DNA of 64,000 nt from SG8-30 sp963695155 (GTDB lineage: Bacteria > Pseudomonadota > Gammaproteobacteria > Steroidobacterales > Steroidobacteraceae), in contig CAVOGD010000005.1 in assembly GCA_963695155.1 (NCBI GenBank), positions 62,001 to 126,000 of the forward strand, read 5' to 3'. Within the stretch, counting starts at the first letter, position 1. Each line of letters begins with the position of its first letter. Position numbers and translations under genes: made by a program. The notes under the pieces are model-generated. The model had not been told where the DNA came from. It saw nothing but the letters and a program-made list of their open reading frames with translations, and did not search any database. This document shows positions 33,804 to 42,400 of the stretch, piece by piece.

Positions 33804-34454
33804 ATGCAGGCCCACCAGCGCGAGCTGATCGAACTGGCGATCGCCAGCCAGGTGCTGCGTTTCGGGGAATTCACCCTCAAGAGCGGACGCGTGAGCCCGT
33901 ACTTCTTCAACGCCGGACTGTTCAATACGGGCCAGGCGCTGGCGGTGCTGGGGCGCTGCTACGCGGCGGCGATCGACGCCTCGGGCGTGGAGTTCGACAT
34001 GCTGTTCGGCCCCGCCTACAAGGGCATCCCGCTGGTCACCACGACGGCCACCGCACTGGCCGACCGGCACGGCCGCAGCGTCCCCATTGCCTACGACCGC
34101 AAGGAGGCGAAGGCGCACGGCGAGGGCGGCCGGATCGTGGGCGCGCCGCTGGCCGGCCGCGTGCTGATCGTGGACGACGTCATTTCGGCCGGGACGGCCA
34201 TCCGCGGCTCCGCCGACGTCATCCGCGCCGGGGGCGCCACGCTGGCGGGGGCGGTCGTGGCCCTGGACCGCCAGGAGCGGGGCCAGTCGCAGCTATCCGC
34301 CGTGCAGGAGGTTCAGCGGGCCTTCAGCATCCCCGTGATAAACATCGTCACCCTGGCGGACCTGATCGAGCACCTCGCGGCGGCCGGCCGCACGGCGGAA
34401 CTGCAGGAAATGAGGAATTATCAGGCCGTCTGGGGGGTCGATCGGGAATCGTGA
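33804..34454 (+). CDS. pyrE: Orotate phosphoribosyltransferase
   Basis: A 216-residue enzyme of pyrimidine synthesis that joins orotate to PRPP to give orotidine monophosphate. The family signs are FTLKSGRVSPYFFNAGLF near the start, GPAYKGIPL, the flexible loop YDRKEAKAHGEGG and the PRPP motif VLIVDDVISAGTAIRGS. Length and order match the E. coli enzyme (213 residues). The ATG at 33804 was chosen because the family begins with a short helix directly before LIELAI; longer frames upstream have no family support. Confidence 0.96.
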   Translation: MQAHQRELIELAIASQVLRFGEFTLKSGRVSPYFFNAGLFNTGQALAVLGRCYAAAIDASGVEFDMLFGPAYKGIPLVTTTATALADRHGRSVPIAYDRKEAKAHGEGGRIVGAPLAGRVLIVDDVISAGTAIRGSADVIRAGGATLAGAVVALDRQERGQSQLSAVQEVQRAFSIPVINIVTLADLIEHLAAAGRTAELQEMRNYQAVWGVDRES

Positions 34455-34512
34455 CGCAATTACGACGCGACCACGCAACAGGCGGCAGAATAGGTCGCAA
34501 GAGGTGACAAGC

Positions 34513-35142
34513 ATGACGACCCCGGCAATCCGCGCACTGCTCGTCGCGCTGGCGCTCGCGCTGGCGAGCGGCCCGGCCGTGGCCCAGAAGCTGTACCGCT
34601 GGGTGGACGAGAACGGCCAGGTTCACTACGGCGACAAGGTGCCGCCGCAGTACGCCAACCAGGACCGCGACGTGCTCAACAAGCAGGGCATCCCGGTGGG
34701 GCGCGAGGAAGGCCTGGAAACGCCGGCCGAGGCCCGGGTTCGCATCGAGCGCGAGGAACGGGAAAAGGCCGCCAAGGAGAATGCCCAGCGCGACCGCATG
34801 CTGGTCACCACCTACCAGAACGTCGAGGAGATCGAGATGCTGCGCATGCGCCGCCTCGAGCTCGTCGATGCGAACATCCAGATCCAGCAGCAGTCCATCT
34901 CCAACCTCAAGGCGAAGCTGGCCGATCAGCAGAAGCGCGCGGCCCGCTTCAAGCCGATCAACACCGACGCGAAGGCCCAGCCGATGCCGGAAGGCTTCAT
35001 GGAAGACATCGACAGGACCAAGTCGGACCTGCGCACCCAGGAAGCGAACCTGCAGCGGAAGCTCGACGAGCGCGGGGCGCTGAACGCCAGGTTCGACGCT
35101 GAAATCGCGCGCTACAAGGAACTGCGCGACGTCAAGCGATAG
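34513..35142 (+). CDS. DUF4124-domain exported coiled-coil protein
   Basis: About 209 residues. A signal peptide (ALLVALALALASGPAVAQ) is followed by the DUF4124 motif KLYRWVDENGQVHYGDKVPP, then a long charged helical region predicted as coiled coil (ARVRIEREEREKAAKEN, QQQSISNLKAKLADQQKRAAR, DLRTQEANLQRKLDERG). DUF4124 proteins are frequent in Gammaproteobacteria and have no settled function. AGAGGTG lies six bases before the ATG at 34513, preferred over the GTG at 34504. Confidence 0.85.
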   Translation: MTTPAIRALLVALALALASGPAVAQKLYRWVDENGQVHYGDKVPPQYANQDRDVLNKQGIPVGREEGLETPAEARVRIEREEREKAAKENAQRDRMLVTTYQNVEEIEMLRMRRLELVDANIQIQQQSISNLKAKLADQQKRAARFKPINTDAKAQPMPEGFMEDIDRTKSDLRTQEANLQRKLDERGALNARFDAEIARYKELRDVKR

Positions 35143-35155
35143 CCGTGAACCAGGG

Positions 35156-35186
35156 TAGGGTCTGACCCCGCGGGGGTCTGACCCTT
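35156..35186. repeat. GGGGTCAGACCCC repeat pair (cluster 3)
   Basis: Two copies (AGGGTCTGACCCC and GGGGGTCTGACCC) between two converging genes, ending two bases before the dut stop codon. Confidence 0.85.
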
Positions 35187-35187
35187 C

Positions 35188-35643
35188 CTACTTGCTGCCC
35201 GAGCTGCCGAACCCGCCGCTGCCGCGCGCGCTGCCCGCGAAGTCCTCGACCACGTCCAGCGCGACCTGCACCACGGGCACGATCACCATCTGCGCGATGC
35301 GCTCGCCCGGCTCGATCGTGAACGGATGGCTGCCCCGGTTCCAGACCGAGACCATCACCTGCCCCTGGTAGTCCGAGTCGATCAGCCCCACCAGGTTGCC
35401 CAGCACGATGCCGTGCCGGTGGCCGAGCCCGGAGCGCGGCAGCAGCACCGCCGCGAGCCCCACGTCCTCCAGGTGTATGGCCAGGCCGGTCGGTACGAGC
35501 TGGACCTGGCCCGGTTCGAGCGTGACGGGCGCGTCCACGCAGGCGCGCAGGTCGAGCCCCGCCGACCCCCCGGTCGCGTATTGCGGCAACGGGATGGTGT
35601 GCCCCACGCGGGGATCGAGGATCCTGACCTGTAGCTTCTGCAT
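35188..35643 (-). CDS. dut: Deoxyuridine 5'-triphosphate nucleotidohydrolase
   Basis: A 151-residue trimeric dUTPase that removes dUTP and supplies dUMP for thymidylate. The five motifs are present in order: GSAGLDLRA, PRSGLGHRHGI, GLIDSDYQGQVMVSVWNRG, PGERIAQMVIVPV and the C-terminal arm RGSGGFGSSG. The ATG at 35643 has GGGGAG at good distance. The gene is divergent from radC; the coaBC gene that often sits between radC and dut is absent here. Confidence 0.96.
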   Translation of the reverse strand: MQKLQVRILDPRVGHTIPLPQYATGGSAGLDLRACVDAPVTLEPGQVQLVPTGLAIHLEDVGLAAVLLPRSGLGHRHGIVLGNLVGLIDSDYQGQVMVSVWNRGSHPFTIEPGERIAQMVIVPVVQVALDVVEDFAGSARGSGGFGSSGSK

Positions 35644-35778
35644 GCTTGCTCCCCACCCCGGCAACGCGAAGCGCCCGTCCCCGATTCTAGTCCGCGCCGC
35701 GGCTTATTGCGGGTATGCACGGCATTCGCAACGACCAGGGCGGCGCGCCCGCGCGGACAATCGGCTGCGGGAGGACCC

Positions 35779-36453
35779 ATGCACATCCGCGACTGGCCGG
35801 CCGCCGAACGGCCGCGGGAGAAGCTGATCGCCCGCGGTCCCGGCGCACTCAGCGAGGCCGAACTGCTGGCCGTACTGCTGCGCCACGGCCACCGCGGCGC
35901 GAGCGCCCTGGACCTGGCCCGCTCGCTGCTGGCAGGCTTCGGTTCGCTGCGCGCCCTGCTGTCCGCCAGCCTCGCGCAACTGTCGTGCCACCGGGGCGTC
36001 GGGCCGACGCGCTGGGCGGAACTGCAGGCGGCGCTGGAACTCGCGCGGCGTCACCACCTGGAACGGCTGCGTCTCGGCCCGTCCCTGACCAGTCCGCGCT
36101 CGGCGCGGGACTTCCTGATCGCCCGCCTGCGCGACCGCGAGCACGAGGTGTTCTGCTGCCTGTTCCTGGACAGCCGGCACCGGCTCATCAGCTTCGATGA
36201 GCTGTTCCGCGGCACCGTGGACGGCGCCAGCGTGCACCCGCGGGAGGTCGTCAAGCAGGCGCTGGCGCGCAACGCCACGGCGGTGATCCTGGCCCACAAC
36301 CACCCGTCCGGCGTGGCCGAGCCCAGCCAGGCCGACGAGATCATCACGACCCGGCTGCGCGATGCGCTGGCGCTGGTGGATATCCGGGTGCTGGACCACC
36401 TCATCATCGGCGACGGCACCTGCGCGTCGCTGGCCGAACGCGGAATCGTCTAG
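35779..36453 (+). CDS. radC: RadC family protein (JAB/MPN domain)
   Basis: A 224-residue protein with an N-terminal UPF0758 helix-hairpin region (REKLIARGPGALSEAELLAVLLRHG) and a JAB metalloprotease-like domain with the metal motif AHNHPSG and following D. The old name reflects a supposed role in repair that has been disproved; the biochemical role remains unclear. GGGAGG precedes the ATG at 35779. Length is normal for the family. Confidence 0.94.
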   Translation: MHIRDWPAAERPREKLIARGPGALSEAELLAVLLRHGHRGASALDLARSLLAGFGSLRALLSASLAQLSCHRGVGPTRWAELQAALELARRHHLERLRLGPSLTSPRSARDFLIARLRDREHEVFCCLFLDSRHRLISFDELFRGTVDGASVHPREVVKQALARNATAVILAHNHPSGVAEPSQADEIITTRLRDALALVDIRVLDHLIIGDGTCASLAERGIV

Positions 36454-36523
36454 GCCGCCACGCGACCAACGCCAAGCCTAACCCCATGATTATCAGTCGC
36501 TTTTTAGTTAAGCCGGGGCTGCC

Positions 36524-36552
36524 TTGCACTCGCGGGGCGGCACTGGTCTAAT
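36524..36552 (+). promoter_or_regulatory. Promoter of rpmB-rpmG
   Basis: TTGCAC at 36524-36529, a 17-base spacer and TCTAAT at 36547-36552, about 60 bases before the rpmB start. Growth-rate-controlled ribosomal promoters usually have this kind of strong core. Confidence 0.55.
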
Positions 36553-36614
36553 ACGCGGCTCTTTGGCGGCGCCGGCCAGGTCAGGTCCCGGGCGCCACGA
36601 GCGGAGAACGTGTC

Positions 36615-36851
36615 ATGGCTAGAGTCTGTCAGGTCACCGGCAAGCGCCCCACGACCGGCAACAAGGTGTCGCACTCGAACATCAAGAAGCGTCGCCGCTT
36701 CCTGCCCAACCTGCACACGCAGCGTTTCTGGGTGGAGAGCGAGAGCCGCTGGGTGAAGCTCAAGGTGTCGAGCCACGGCATGCGCACCATCGAGAAGAAG
36801 GGCATCGAGGCGGTGCTCACCGAGTTGCGTGCCGCCGGGCAGCACGTCTGA
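36615..36851 (+). CDS. rpmB: 50S ribosomal protein L28
   Basis: A 78-residue ribosomal protein matching the proteobacterial L28 pattern from end to end: ARVCQVTGKRPTTGN, KRRRFLPNLHTQRFWVES and KGIEAVLTELRA. It is the first gene of the classical rpmB-rpmG pair, with mutM following. GGAG precedes the ATG. Confidence 0.98.
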   Translation: MARVCQVTGKRPTTGNKVSHSNIKKRRRFLPNLHTQRFWVESESRWVKLKVSSHGMRTIEKKGIEAVLTELRAAGQHV

Positions 36852-36865
36852 AGGAGGGCTGAGCC

Positions 36866-37021
36866 ATGCGTGACAAGATCAAGCTCGTGTCCAGCGCCGG
36901 TACCGGCCACTTCTACACGACCACCAAGAACAAGCGACTGCATCCGGAGAAGATGGAGGTCAGCAAGTTCGACCCCGTCGTCCGCAAGCACGTCAAGTAC
37001 AAGGAAGGCAAGATCAAGTAA
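36866..37021 (+). CDS. rpmG: 50S ribosomal protein L33
   Basis: A 51-residue protein (MRDKIKLVSSAGTGHFY ... FDPVVRKHVKYKEGKIK). It lacks the CxxC pairs of the zinc-binding form, so it is the zinc-independent type as in E. coli. It lies 14 bases after rpmB with AAGGAGGG between them, and is followed by a strong terminator. Confidence 0.97.
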   Translation: MRDKIKLVSSAGTGHFYTTTKNKRLHPEKMEVSKFDPVVRKHVKYKEGKIK

Positions 37022-37049
37022 GCCGGCCGCGGCAGTGCCCTGAGCAGGC

Positions 37050-37075
37050 AAAAGGCCCGTGCAGACGGGCCTTTT
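37050..37075 (+). terminator. Terminator of rpmB-rpmG
   Basis: AAAAGGCCCGT, four-base loop, ACGGGCCTTTT, then CGTTTTA: an 11-bp stem with a T run. It ends 18 bases before the mutM start, so mutM probably has partial read-through or its own promoter. Confidence 0.9.
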
Positions 37076-37092
37076 CGTTTTAAGCTGCCGCC

Positions 37093-37908
37093 ATGCCCGA
37101 ATTGCCGGAGGTCGAGACCACCCGTCGCGGCATCGCACCCTCCCTGCGCGGCCGCCGCATCGTGCGCGTGGTGGTGCGCGAGCGACGCTTGCGCTGGCCG
37201 CTGCCGCGCGGCTTCGAACGGCGCGTAGCGGGCTGTCGCGTCACCGCCGTCCTGCGTCGCGCCAAGTACCTGCTGGTCGTCATGGACGGCGGCACGCTCA
37301 TCGTGCACCTGGGCATGTCGGGCAGCCTGCGGGTGCTGCGGCAACGCCAACCGGCCGCCGCGCACGACCACGTGGACTTCGTGCTCGATTCCGGCCGCTG
37401 CCTGCGGTTCAACGACCCGCGCCGCTTCGGCAGCGTGCACTGGGTGCGCGGCGACGCCCTGCAGCACCCGCTGCTCGCGGGCCTGGGCCCGGAGCCGCTG
37501 GGGCCGGACTTCGACGGCGACGCGCTGTGGCAGCCGGCGCGCGGCCGGCGCGTCGCCATCAAGCAGTTCATCATGGACTCGCGGGTCGTCGCCGGCGTCG
37601 GCAACATCTACGCGAGCGAGGCCCTGTTCCGGGCGGGGATCCGGCCCGGCAGCCAGGCGGGCCGCGTGAGCCGGGCGCGCATGGCGGCGCTGGCCGGCTC
37701 GATCCGCGAGGTGCTCGGCGAGGCCGTCGCGGTGGGCGGCACCACGCTGCGGGACTACGTCTCGCCCGACGGCGCACCCGGCTACTTCAGGCAGCAGTTG
37801 TTCGTCTACGAGCGGGCCGGCCAGCCCTGCCGGCGCTGCCGCACGCCGATCACGCGTTGCGTGCAGGGACAGCGCGCGACCTACTACTGCCGCGCCTGCC
37901 AGCGCTAG
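37093..37908 (+). CDS. mutM: Formamidopyrimidine-DNA glycosylase
   Basis: A 271-residue bifunctional glycosylase/AP lyase removing 8-oxoguanine. The catalytic N-terminus MPELPEVETTRRG (Pro, Glu) is complete; GVGNIYASEALF and the C-terminal zinc finger CRRCRTPITRCVQGQRATYYCRAC (elements) are present. It follows rpmG as in many Gammaproteobacteria. Confidence 0.97.
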   Translation: MPELPEVETTRRGIAPSLRGRRIVRVVVRERRLRWPLPRGFERRVAGCRVTAVLRRAKYLLVVMDGGTLIVHLGMSGSLRVLRQRQPAAAHDHVDFVLDSGRCLRFNDPRRFGSVHWVRGDALQHPLLAGLGPEPLGPDFDGDALWQPARGRRVAIKQFIMDSRVVAGVGNIYASEALFRAGIRPGSQAGRVSRARMAALAGSIREVLGEAVAVGGTTLRDYVSPDGAPGYFRQQLFVYERAGQPCRRCRTPITRCVQGQRATYYCRACQR

Positions 37909-37915
37909 CGTCCCC

Positions 37916-39037
37916 TCACGGCTCGCCTTCGACGCGATTCCGGCCGGCGGCCTTGGCGCGATACAGCGCGGCGTCGGCCTCGGCCAGCAACTGGTCGGCC
38001 AGCGCCTTGAGGTCGGCGTCGTCCGTGCCCGGCGCCAGCACCGCGATGCCGATGGACAGCGTGACCGGCCGCGTCACGCCGTTGCCCACGTCCACCGGGG
38101 CCTGGCCGACCGCGTTCATGATCCGGCCGGCCAGCCGCCGCGCGTCGGCCATCTGCGTGCACGGCAGCAGCACCACGAACTCGTCGCCGCCGAAGCGCGC
38201 AGCCACGTCGCTGGTGCGGACCTGCGACTCGATGCGCTGCGCCACGTCCCGGATGGCGGCATCGCCGCCCAGGTGGCCGCAGCTGTCGTTGATCTCCTTG
38301 AACCGGTCGAGGTCGATCATCAGCAGCGCCACGCGGGACTTCTCGCGCCGGGCGCGCGCAAGTTCCTCGCGCATGCGCAGGGTCAGGTAGCGCTTGTTGT
38401 GCCAGCCGGTCAGGAAGTCGGTCATGCCGGCGCGCACCAGCCGGGCCCGGTTGCAGGCGTTCTCGACGGCGAAGCCGACGATCGCGGCCAGGTGCGCCAG
38501 GAAGTCGCTGGCATGGTGCCGCGTGAACCGCAGCGGGTCCGCGCTGCCGAAATTGAGCGCGCCGACCAGCAGGTCGCCGCGCAGCAGCGGCAGTATGGCC
38601 ACGCTGCCGAGGCCCTCGGCGCCCGCGAACAGCAACTGGTGGTCGGGGCTCAGGTAGGGCCCGAGCCAGGGCCGCGCGAGCGACTGCATCTGCGGCGCCG
38701 CGGTCAGCACGCTGTCCGTGAAGATCACGCTCTCGAAGGCGCCGGGCGCCTGGCCGTCGCCCAGCAGCAGGTGGCGCACCTCGTGGTTCGGGTCCTGCAG
38801 CACCAGCGTCACGCACTCCAGCGAGTAGGACTGCCGCAGGCCGCGCACCACGCCGTCGAGCAACTGCGGCAGCGACTCCGCGGACAGGATCGCGAGCTCG
38901 CGCTCGAGCAGGCGCTGGAAGATGGCGTGGTTGTGCTTCGCCTCCGCGCGCAGCGTCAGCAGCTGCTGGTTGGCGGCGCGCGCATCGTCGGGCGTCGCCC
39001 TGCCCGCCCTGTCGGTCTCGCCCGGCACACTCCCCAT
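37916..39037 (-). CDS. Diguanylate cyclase with DUF484/GAF-like sensor
   Basis: About 373 residues. Residues 25-60 form a coil with DUF484-like character, residues about 60-200 a GAF-like sensor (SLECVTLVLQD, SVAILPLLRGDLLVGALNFGS), and the C-terminal 170 residues a GGDEF domain with intact FGGDEF. An RxxD inhibitory site (RTSD) lies five residues before it, so product inhibition is expected. It should make c-di-GMP in the cytoplasm in response to an unknown signal. GGAGGG sits before the ATG at 39037, favouring it over the upstream frame. Confidence 0.9.
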   Translation of the reverse strand: MGSVPGETDRAGRATPDDARAANQQLLTLRAEAKHNHAIFQRLLERELAILSAESLPQLLDGVVRGLRQSYSLECVTLVLQDPNHEVRHLLLGDGQAPGAFESVIFTDSVLTAAPQMQSLARPWLGPYLSPDHQLLFAGAEGLGSVAILPLLRGDLLVGALNFGSADPLRFTRHHASDFLAHLAAIVGFAVENACNRARLVRAGMTDFLTGWHNKRYLTLRMREELARARREKSRVALLMIDLDRFKEINDSCGHLGGDAAIRDVAQRIESQVRTSDVAARFGGDEFVVLLPCTQMADARRLAGRIMNAVGQAPVDVGNGVTRPVTLSIGIAVLAPGTDDADLKALADQLLAEADAALYRAKAAGRNRVEGEP

Positions 39038-39115
39038 GATCACCCTCCGCCCGCGCGTTGCGGGCGAATGCCCAGCCTGTTTAGTCCCCCGGCTGCCGCA
39101 GCGCAAGCACGCGCC

Positions 39116-39904
39116 TCACGGATTCGGTACGGACCCCAGGAACCGCAGCAGCGCCTGGTTGAAGGCGCGCGGCGAGTCGAGCTCCGAGCGGTGGCGGCTG
39201 CGCGGCAGCACCTGCACCCGGGCGTCCGGCATCAGCGCCGCCCACCGCCGCTTCTCGGCCACGCTCGTATAGTCGTGTTCCGCAGCCAGCACCAGCGTCG
39301 GCGCCGTGACCTCGTGCAACCGGTCTTCCGCGTTCCAGCGTGTCAGCGAGCGCAGCGACGCGATGTACACCCAGCGGCTCGTGTGGCTGGCCCGTTCGAG
39401 CTGGCGGCGGCGCAGCCGGGCCTGGTTGGGCGCCGGAAACGTGGACTTTCCCAGCATGCGGGCGACGCCCGCCACGCCCAGCGTCGCCGCCAGCAGCAAC
39501 CGCAACCAGGCCATGTAACGCCTCTCCAGGTTGGTGAGCTCGAAGCTGGGCGCCGTGTTGGCCAGCACCAGGCCCGCCACGCGCGCCGGCGCCGCGAGGG
39601 CGAGCGCCAGCGCCACCGCGCCTCCCATCGACAGCCCGGCCACGTGCGCACGGCGGATGTGCAGCGCATCGAGCAGCGCCGCCACGTCGCGCGCATGTTG
39701 CCGGATCGTGAAGGGCCCGCCGCGCTCGCTGGCGCCGAAGCCGCGCAGGTCCGGCATCACCAGCCGGTAGTGCCGCGACAGGTCCGCGACCTGCCGCCGC
39801 CAGTCGTCGTGGCTGCCGCCCAGCCCGTGCAGCAGCAGCAGGTCCGGCCCACGGCCCGCGACCTCGTACGCGATGCTGATTCCGTTGACCTTGGTTTGCC
39901 GCAT
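39116..39904 (-). CDS. Alpha/beta hydrolase
   Basis: A 262-residue hydrolase. It has the oxyanion motif LLLHGLGGSHDDW, the nucleophile elbow GLSMGG, the Asp in AAEHD and the His in SRHRSELD, all in the expected order. The fold covers esterases, lactonases and C-C hydrolases; the sequence (QVADLSRHYRLVMPDLRGFGAS) is closest in style to 3-oxoadipate enol-lactonase-like proteins, but the substrate is not determined. Confidence 0.88.
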   Translation of the reverse strand: MRQTKVNGISIAYEVAGRGPDLLLLHGLGGSHDDWRRQVADLSRHYRLVMPDLRGFGASERGGPFTIRQHARDVAALLDALHIRRAHVAGLSMGGAVALALALAAPARVAGLVLANTAPSFELTNLERRYMAWLRLLLAATLGVAGVARMLGKSTFPAPNQARLRRRQLERASHTSRWVYIASLRSLTRWNAEDRLHEVTAPTLVLAAEHDYTSVAEKRRWAALMPDARVQVLPRSRHRSELDSPRAFNQALLRFLGSVPNP

Positions 39905-39986
39905 GGGGTGGCGCAGAAGTTAGCCTGAAGCGCGCGCGAGTGCACGCAGCGTGACGCGCGCCCCGTGCCATCGGTACCATCGCGGC

Positions 39987-40745
39987 ATGCTCGCCTGCAC
40001 GAACCTCGAGATATCGGTTCCCGGCCGGATGCTGGTGGCGTCGCTGTCCCTGTGCGCCCGCCCCGGCCGGTTCATGGCGCTGCTGGGGCGCAACGGCGCC
40101 GGCAAGACGCTGACGCTGCACAGCCTGGCCGGCCTGCGCCGGCCCCAGGCCGGCGCCGTGACGCTGGCCGGGACCGCGATCGACGCCGTCGCGCACCGCG
40201 AGCGGGCGCGCCGGCTCGCGCTGCTGCCGCAGGCGATCGAGGACCCGTTCCCGGTGACCGTGCTCGAGACCGCGCTGATCGGGCGGCACCCGCACATCGG
40301 CTTCTGGCAGTGGGAAGGCGCCGCCGACACGGCCATCGCGCGCCAGGCGCTGGCCGCGGTCGACCTCGGCGACTGCGAGTCGCGCAGCGTCGAGACGCTG
40401 TCGGGCGGCGAGCGCCGGCGCCTGGCCGTCGCCTGCCTGCTGGCGCAGGATCCGGATGTCTGCCTGCTGGACGAGCCCACCAACCACCTCGATCCGCAGC
40501 ACCAGCACCGCGTGCTGGCGCTGTTCCGGGCCCGTGCCGACGCGGGCGGCGCGGTCATCGCCAGCCTGCACGACCCGACCCTGGCCGCGCGCTTTGCCGA
40601 CGACGTGCTGATGCTGTTCGGTGACGGCCGCTGGGCGTGCGGACCCTGCGACAGCACGCTGACCGGCGAGACCCTCAGCGAGCTGTACGCGAACCCGACC
40701 TGCGAGATCGCCTGGCGCGGCCGGCGGATCTTCGTCGGGGGCTGA
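39987..40745 (+). CDS. ABC transporter ATPase of the FecCD/BtuD type (orphan)
   Basis: A 252-residue ATPase: Walker A GRNGAGKT, signature LSGGERRR, Walker B VCLLDEPTNHLDPQHQ, and switch His in SLHDPTLAARFADDVLML. The YANPTCEIAWRGRRIFV ending is typical of importers for cobalamin, haem or iron-siderophores. No FecCD-type permease or binding protein is in the window, so its partners must lie elsewhere. The start at 39987 (MLACTNLEI) is chosen because the family starts there. Confidence 0.86.
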   Translation: MLACTNLEISVPGRMLVASLSLCARPGRFMALLGRNGAGKTLTLHSLAGLRRPQAGAVTLAGTAIDAVAHRERARRLALLPQAIEDPFPVTVLETALIGRHPHIGFWQWEGAADTAIARQALAAVDLGDCESRSVETLSGGERRRLAVACLLAQDPDVCLLDEPTNHLDPQHQHRVLALFRARADAGGAVIASLHDPTLAARFADDVLMLFGDGRWACGPCDSTLTGETLSELYANPTCEIAWRGRRIFVGG

Positions 40746-40755
40746 CTGCCAGGAC

Positions 40756-40878
40756 GGAGTCTGACCCCGCAGGGGTCTGACTCCTCCGGACCACCGGGGT
40801 CGGCAGCACGCCGCGGCTTCAAGGAGGGGTCAGACCCTGGAAGGGTCAGACCCCGGCAGATGGAGGGTCTGACCCCGC
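40756..40878. repeat. Cluster of GGGGTCAGACCCC repeats (cluster 4)
   Basis: Five copies in two orientations in the gap between the ATPase gene and the second diguanylate cyclase, which converge. Copies include GAGTCTGACCCC, GGGGTCTGACTCC and AGGGTCAGACCCC. Confidence 0.9.
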
Positions 40879-40912
40879 AGAGCACGCCGGGGCCCGGCCC
40901 CGGGCCGCCGGG

Positions 40913-42151
40913 TCACTTGTTGTTGCGGTCGAACCAGCCGGTGCGCATCTGCGCGTATTCGGCCAGCGACATGACCTCGACGCGGTTGCGGCCGCTGTCC
41001 TTGGCGAGGTAGACGCCCTGGTCGGCGATCTGCAGCAGGCCTTCCACGCTGCGCCCGGGCGACGGCATCACGTGCGCCAGGCCGATCGACACCGTGATGA
41101 CGTCGGAGGCATCTGACGCCGAGTGCGGGATGCCCAGCATGCGCACTTCCTGCAGGACCTGGTCCGCGCTGGCGACCGCGTGCTCGACGGTGGTGTCGAA
41201 CAGCATGATGACGAACTCCTCGCCGCCGTAGCGCGCCGCCATGTCCAGCGGGCGCCGCGCCACGCCGGACAGCACCTGCGCCACCTGCTTGAGCGCCTCG
41301 TCGCCGGCCTGGTGGCCGTACCGGTCGTTGTAGTTCTTGAAATGGTCCACGTCCACCATCATCAGCGCCATCGGCCGCGACTCGCGCGTGGCCTGCTCCC
41401 AGACGCTCGCCAGGTGCGTTTCGAGCCGCCGCCGGTTGTAGATGCCGGTGAGCCCGTCGCGCTCCGCCATTTCCTCCAGCATCCGCTGCTCGAGCCAGGT
41501 CTGCCGCTGCAGCGATTCGAGGTTGTGCGCCAGCGTGGCGCCGACGATGCTGGCGAACATCAGGACGATCAACTGGTACAGCATCGTCGCGTCCGCCAGG
41601 CCGAACAGCTTCGCGGCGATCACGAACGTGACCAGTCCGGTGACGTTGGCGGTCAACGCGCCATAGAAGGACAGCCCGACGAGGTAGTAGATGAAGGTGA
41701 TGGCCAGCACGAGCACGCCGAAGATCGACTCGTTGCCCTCGGACTGCACGTGGACGATCAGCACCGTGGCGGCCGCCAGGATCAGTGGACCGAGAACCGT
41801 CACGGCGAGCCGGTAGTAACGCCAGGCCTCGCGCAGGAACGTGGCGCCGAACGCAATCAGGATCGCCGGCAGCAGCACTCCGTAGCGCCAGACCATGACG
41901 GCGCCGGACGCGTGCACGCGCACCAGCACCGTATCGAGCAGGATCATCGCGACGGCCAGCAGGGCGACGATCAGCAGCGTGAACCGCAGCCGGGGCCGCA
42001 CCAGTTCGAAGCTCGTGCGCCGGTACTCGAGCTCGAGGGTGGAAGTGAACCTGAGCCCGCCGAAGCCGCGCTCGAGTTGCTGCCGGTACGGGGACGCCTG
42101 CAACGGAGTCGTCCGCGTCCCGCCCGTCGCCTGCGCCTCTGGTTCAGTCAT
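40913..42151 (-). CDS. Membrane-bound diguanylate cyclase
   Basis: A 412-residue protein. Residues about 55-225 contain six hydrophobic segments (LLIVALLAVAMILLDTVL, YGVLLPAILIAFGATFL, LIVLMFASIVGATLAH), then a short coil and a GGDEF domain with an active GGEEF motif and an RxxD (RPLD) inhibitory site. It resembles the MASE-type membrane-sensor cyclases, though I do not recognise a named MASE domain. It should produce c-di-GMP at the inner membrane. A TATAAT box lies on the minus strand at 42323-42328, implying a leader of about 165 bases. Confidence 0.9.
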   Translation of the reverse strand: MTEPEAQATGGTRTTPLQASPYRQQLERGFGGLRFTSTLELEYRRTSFELVRPRLRFTLLIVALLAVAMILLDTVLVRVHASGAVMVWRYGVLLPAILIAFGATFLREAWRYYRLAVTVLGPLILAAATVLIVHVQSEGNESIFGVLVLAITFIYYLVGLSFYGALTANVTGLVTFVIAAKLFGLADATMLYQLIVLMFASIVGATLAHNLESLQRQTWLEQRMLEEMAERDGLTGIYNRRRLETHLASVWEQATRESRPMALMMVDVDHFKNYNDRYGHQAGDEALKQVAQVLSGVARRPLDMAARYGGEEFVIMLFDTTVEHAVASADQVLQEVRMLGIPHSASDASDVITVSIGLAHVMPSPGRSVEGLLQIADQGVYLAKDSGRNRVEVMSLAEYAQMRTGWFDRNNK

Positions 42152-42322
42152 GCAGGTAGTCCTCGTCGCGTCGCGGTCCTGCCCCCCGGCCCCGCCGGTT
42201 GCGGGGTCCCTGAGTTCGCCTCGTGCGGCGCTGCGCCGCCCGGGCTTGCCTGCCCGTCCGCTCCGCCAGCCCAGCCCGTCGCGGCACCAGGCCGCGGGTG
42301 CGCCGGCACGAACGCCATCGGC

Positions 42323-42328
42323 ATTATA
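42323..42328 (-). promoter_or_regulatory. Consensus -10 box upstream of the membrane cyclase
   Basis: TATAAT on the minus strand in the 249-base gap between gshA and the cyclase gene. No matching -35 is seen at 16-18 bases. The following leader is very GC-rich and contains short hairpins (such as GCGGCG/CGCCGC); no riboswitch consensus was recognised. Confidence 0.35.
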
Positions 42329-42400
42329 GGCGCGTTTCGGGTCCGCTTTGTCCAGCGTCCGGCGTCCCCGCCCCTGGACGAGCGCCGGCCGGGAAACACC

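Noticed and set aside
42152..42400. A c-di-GMP riboswitch in the leader of the membrane diguanylate cyclase
   Set aside because: The leader is GC-rich with small hairpins, but the GEMM consensus core was not found.
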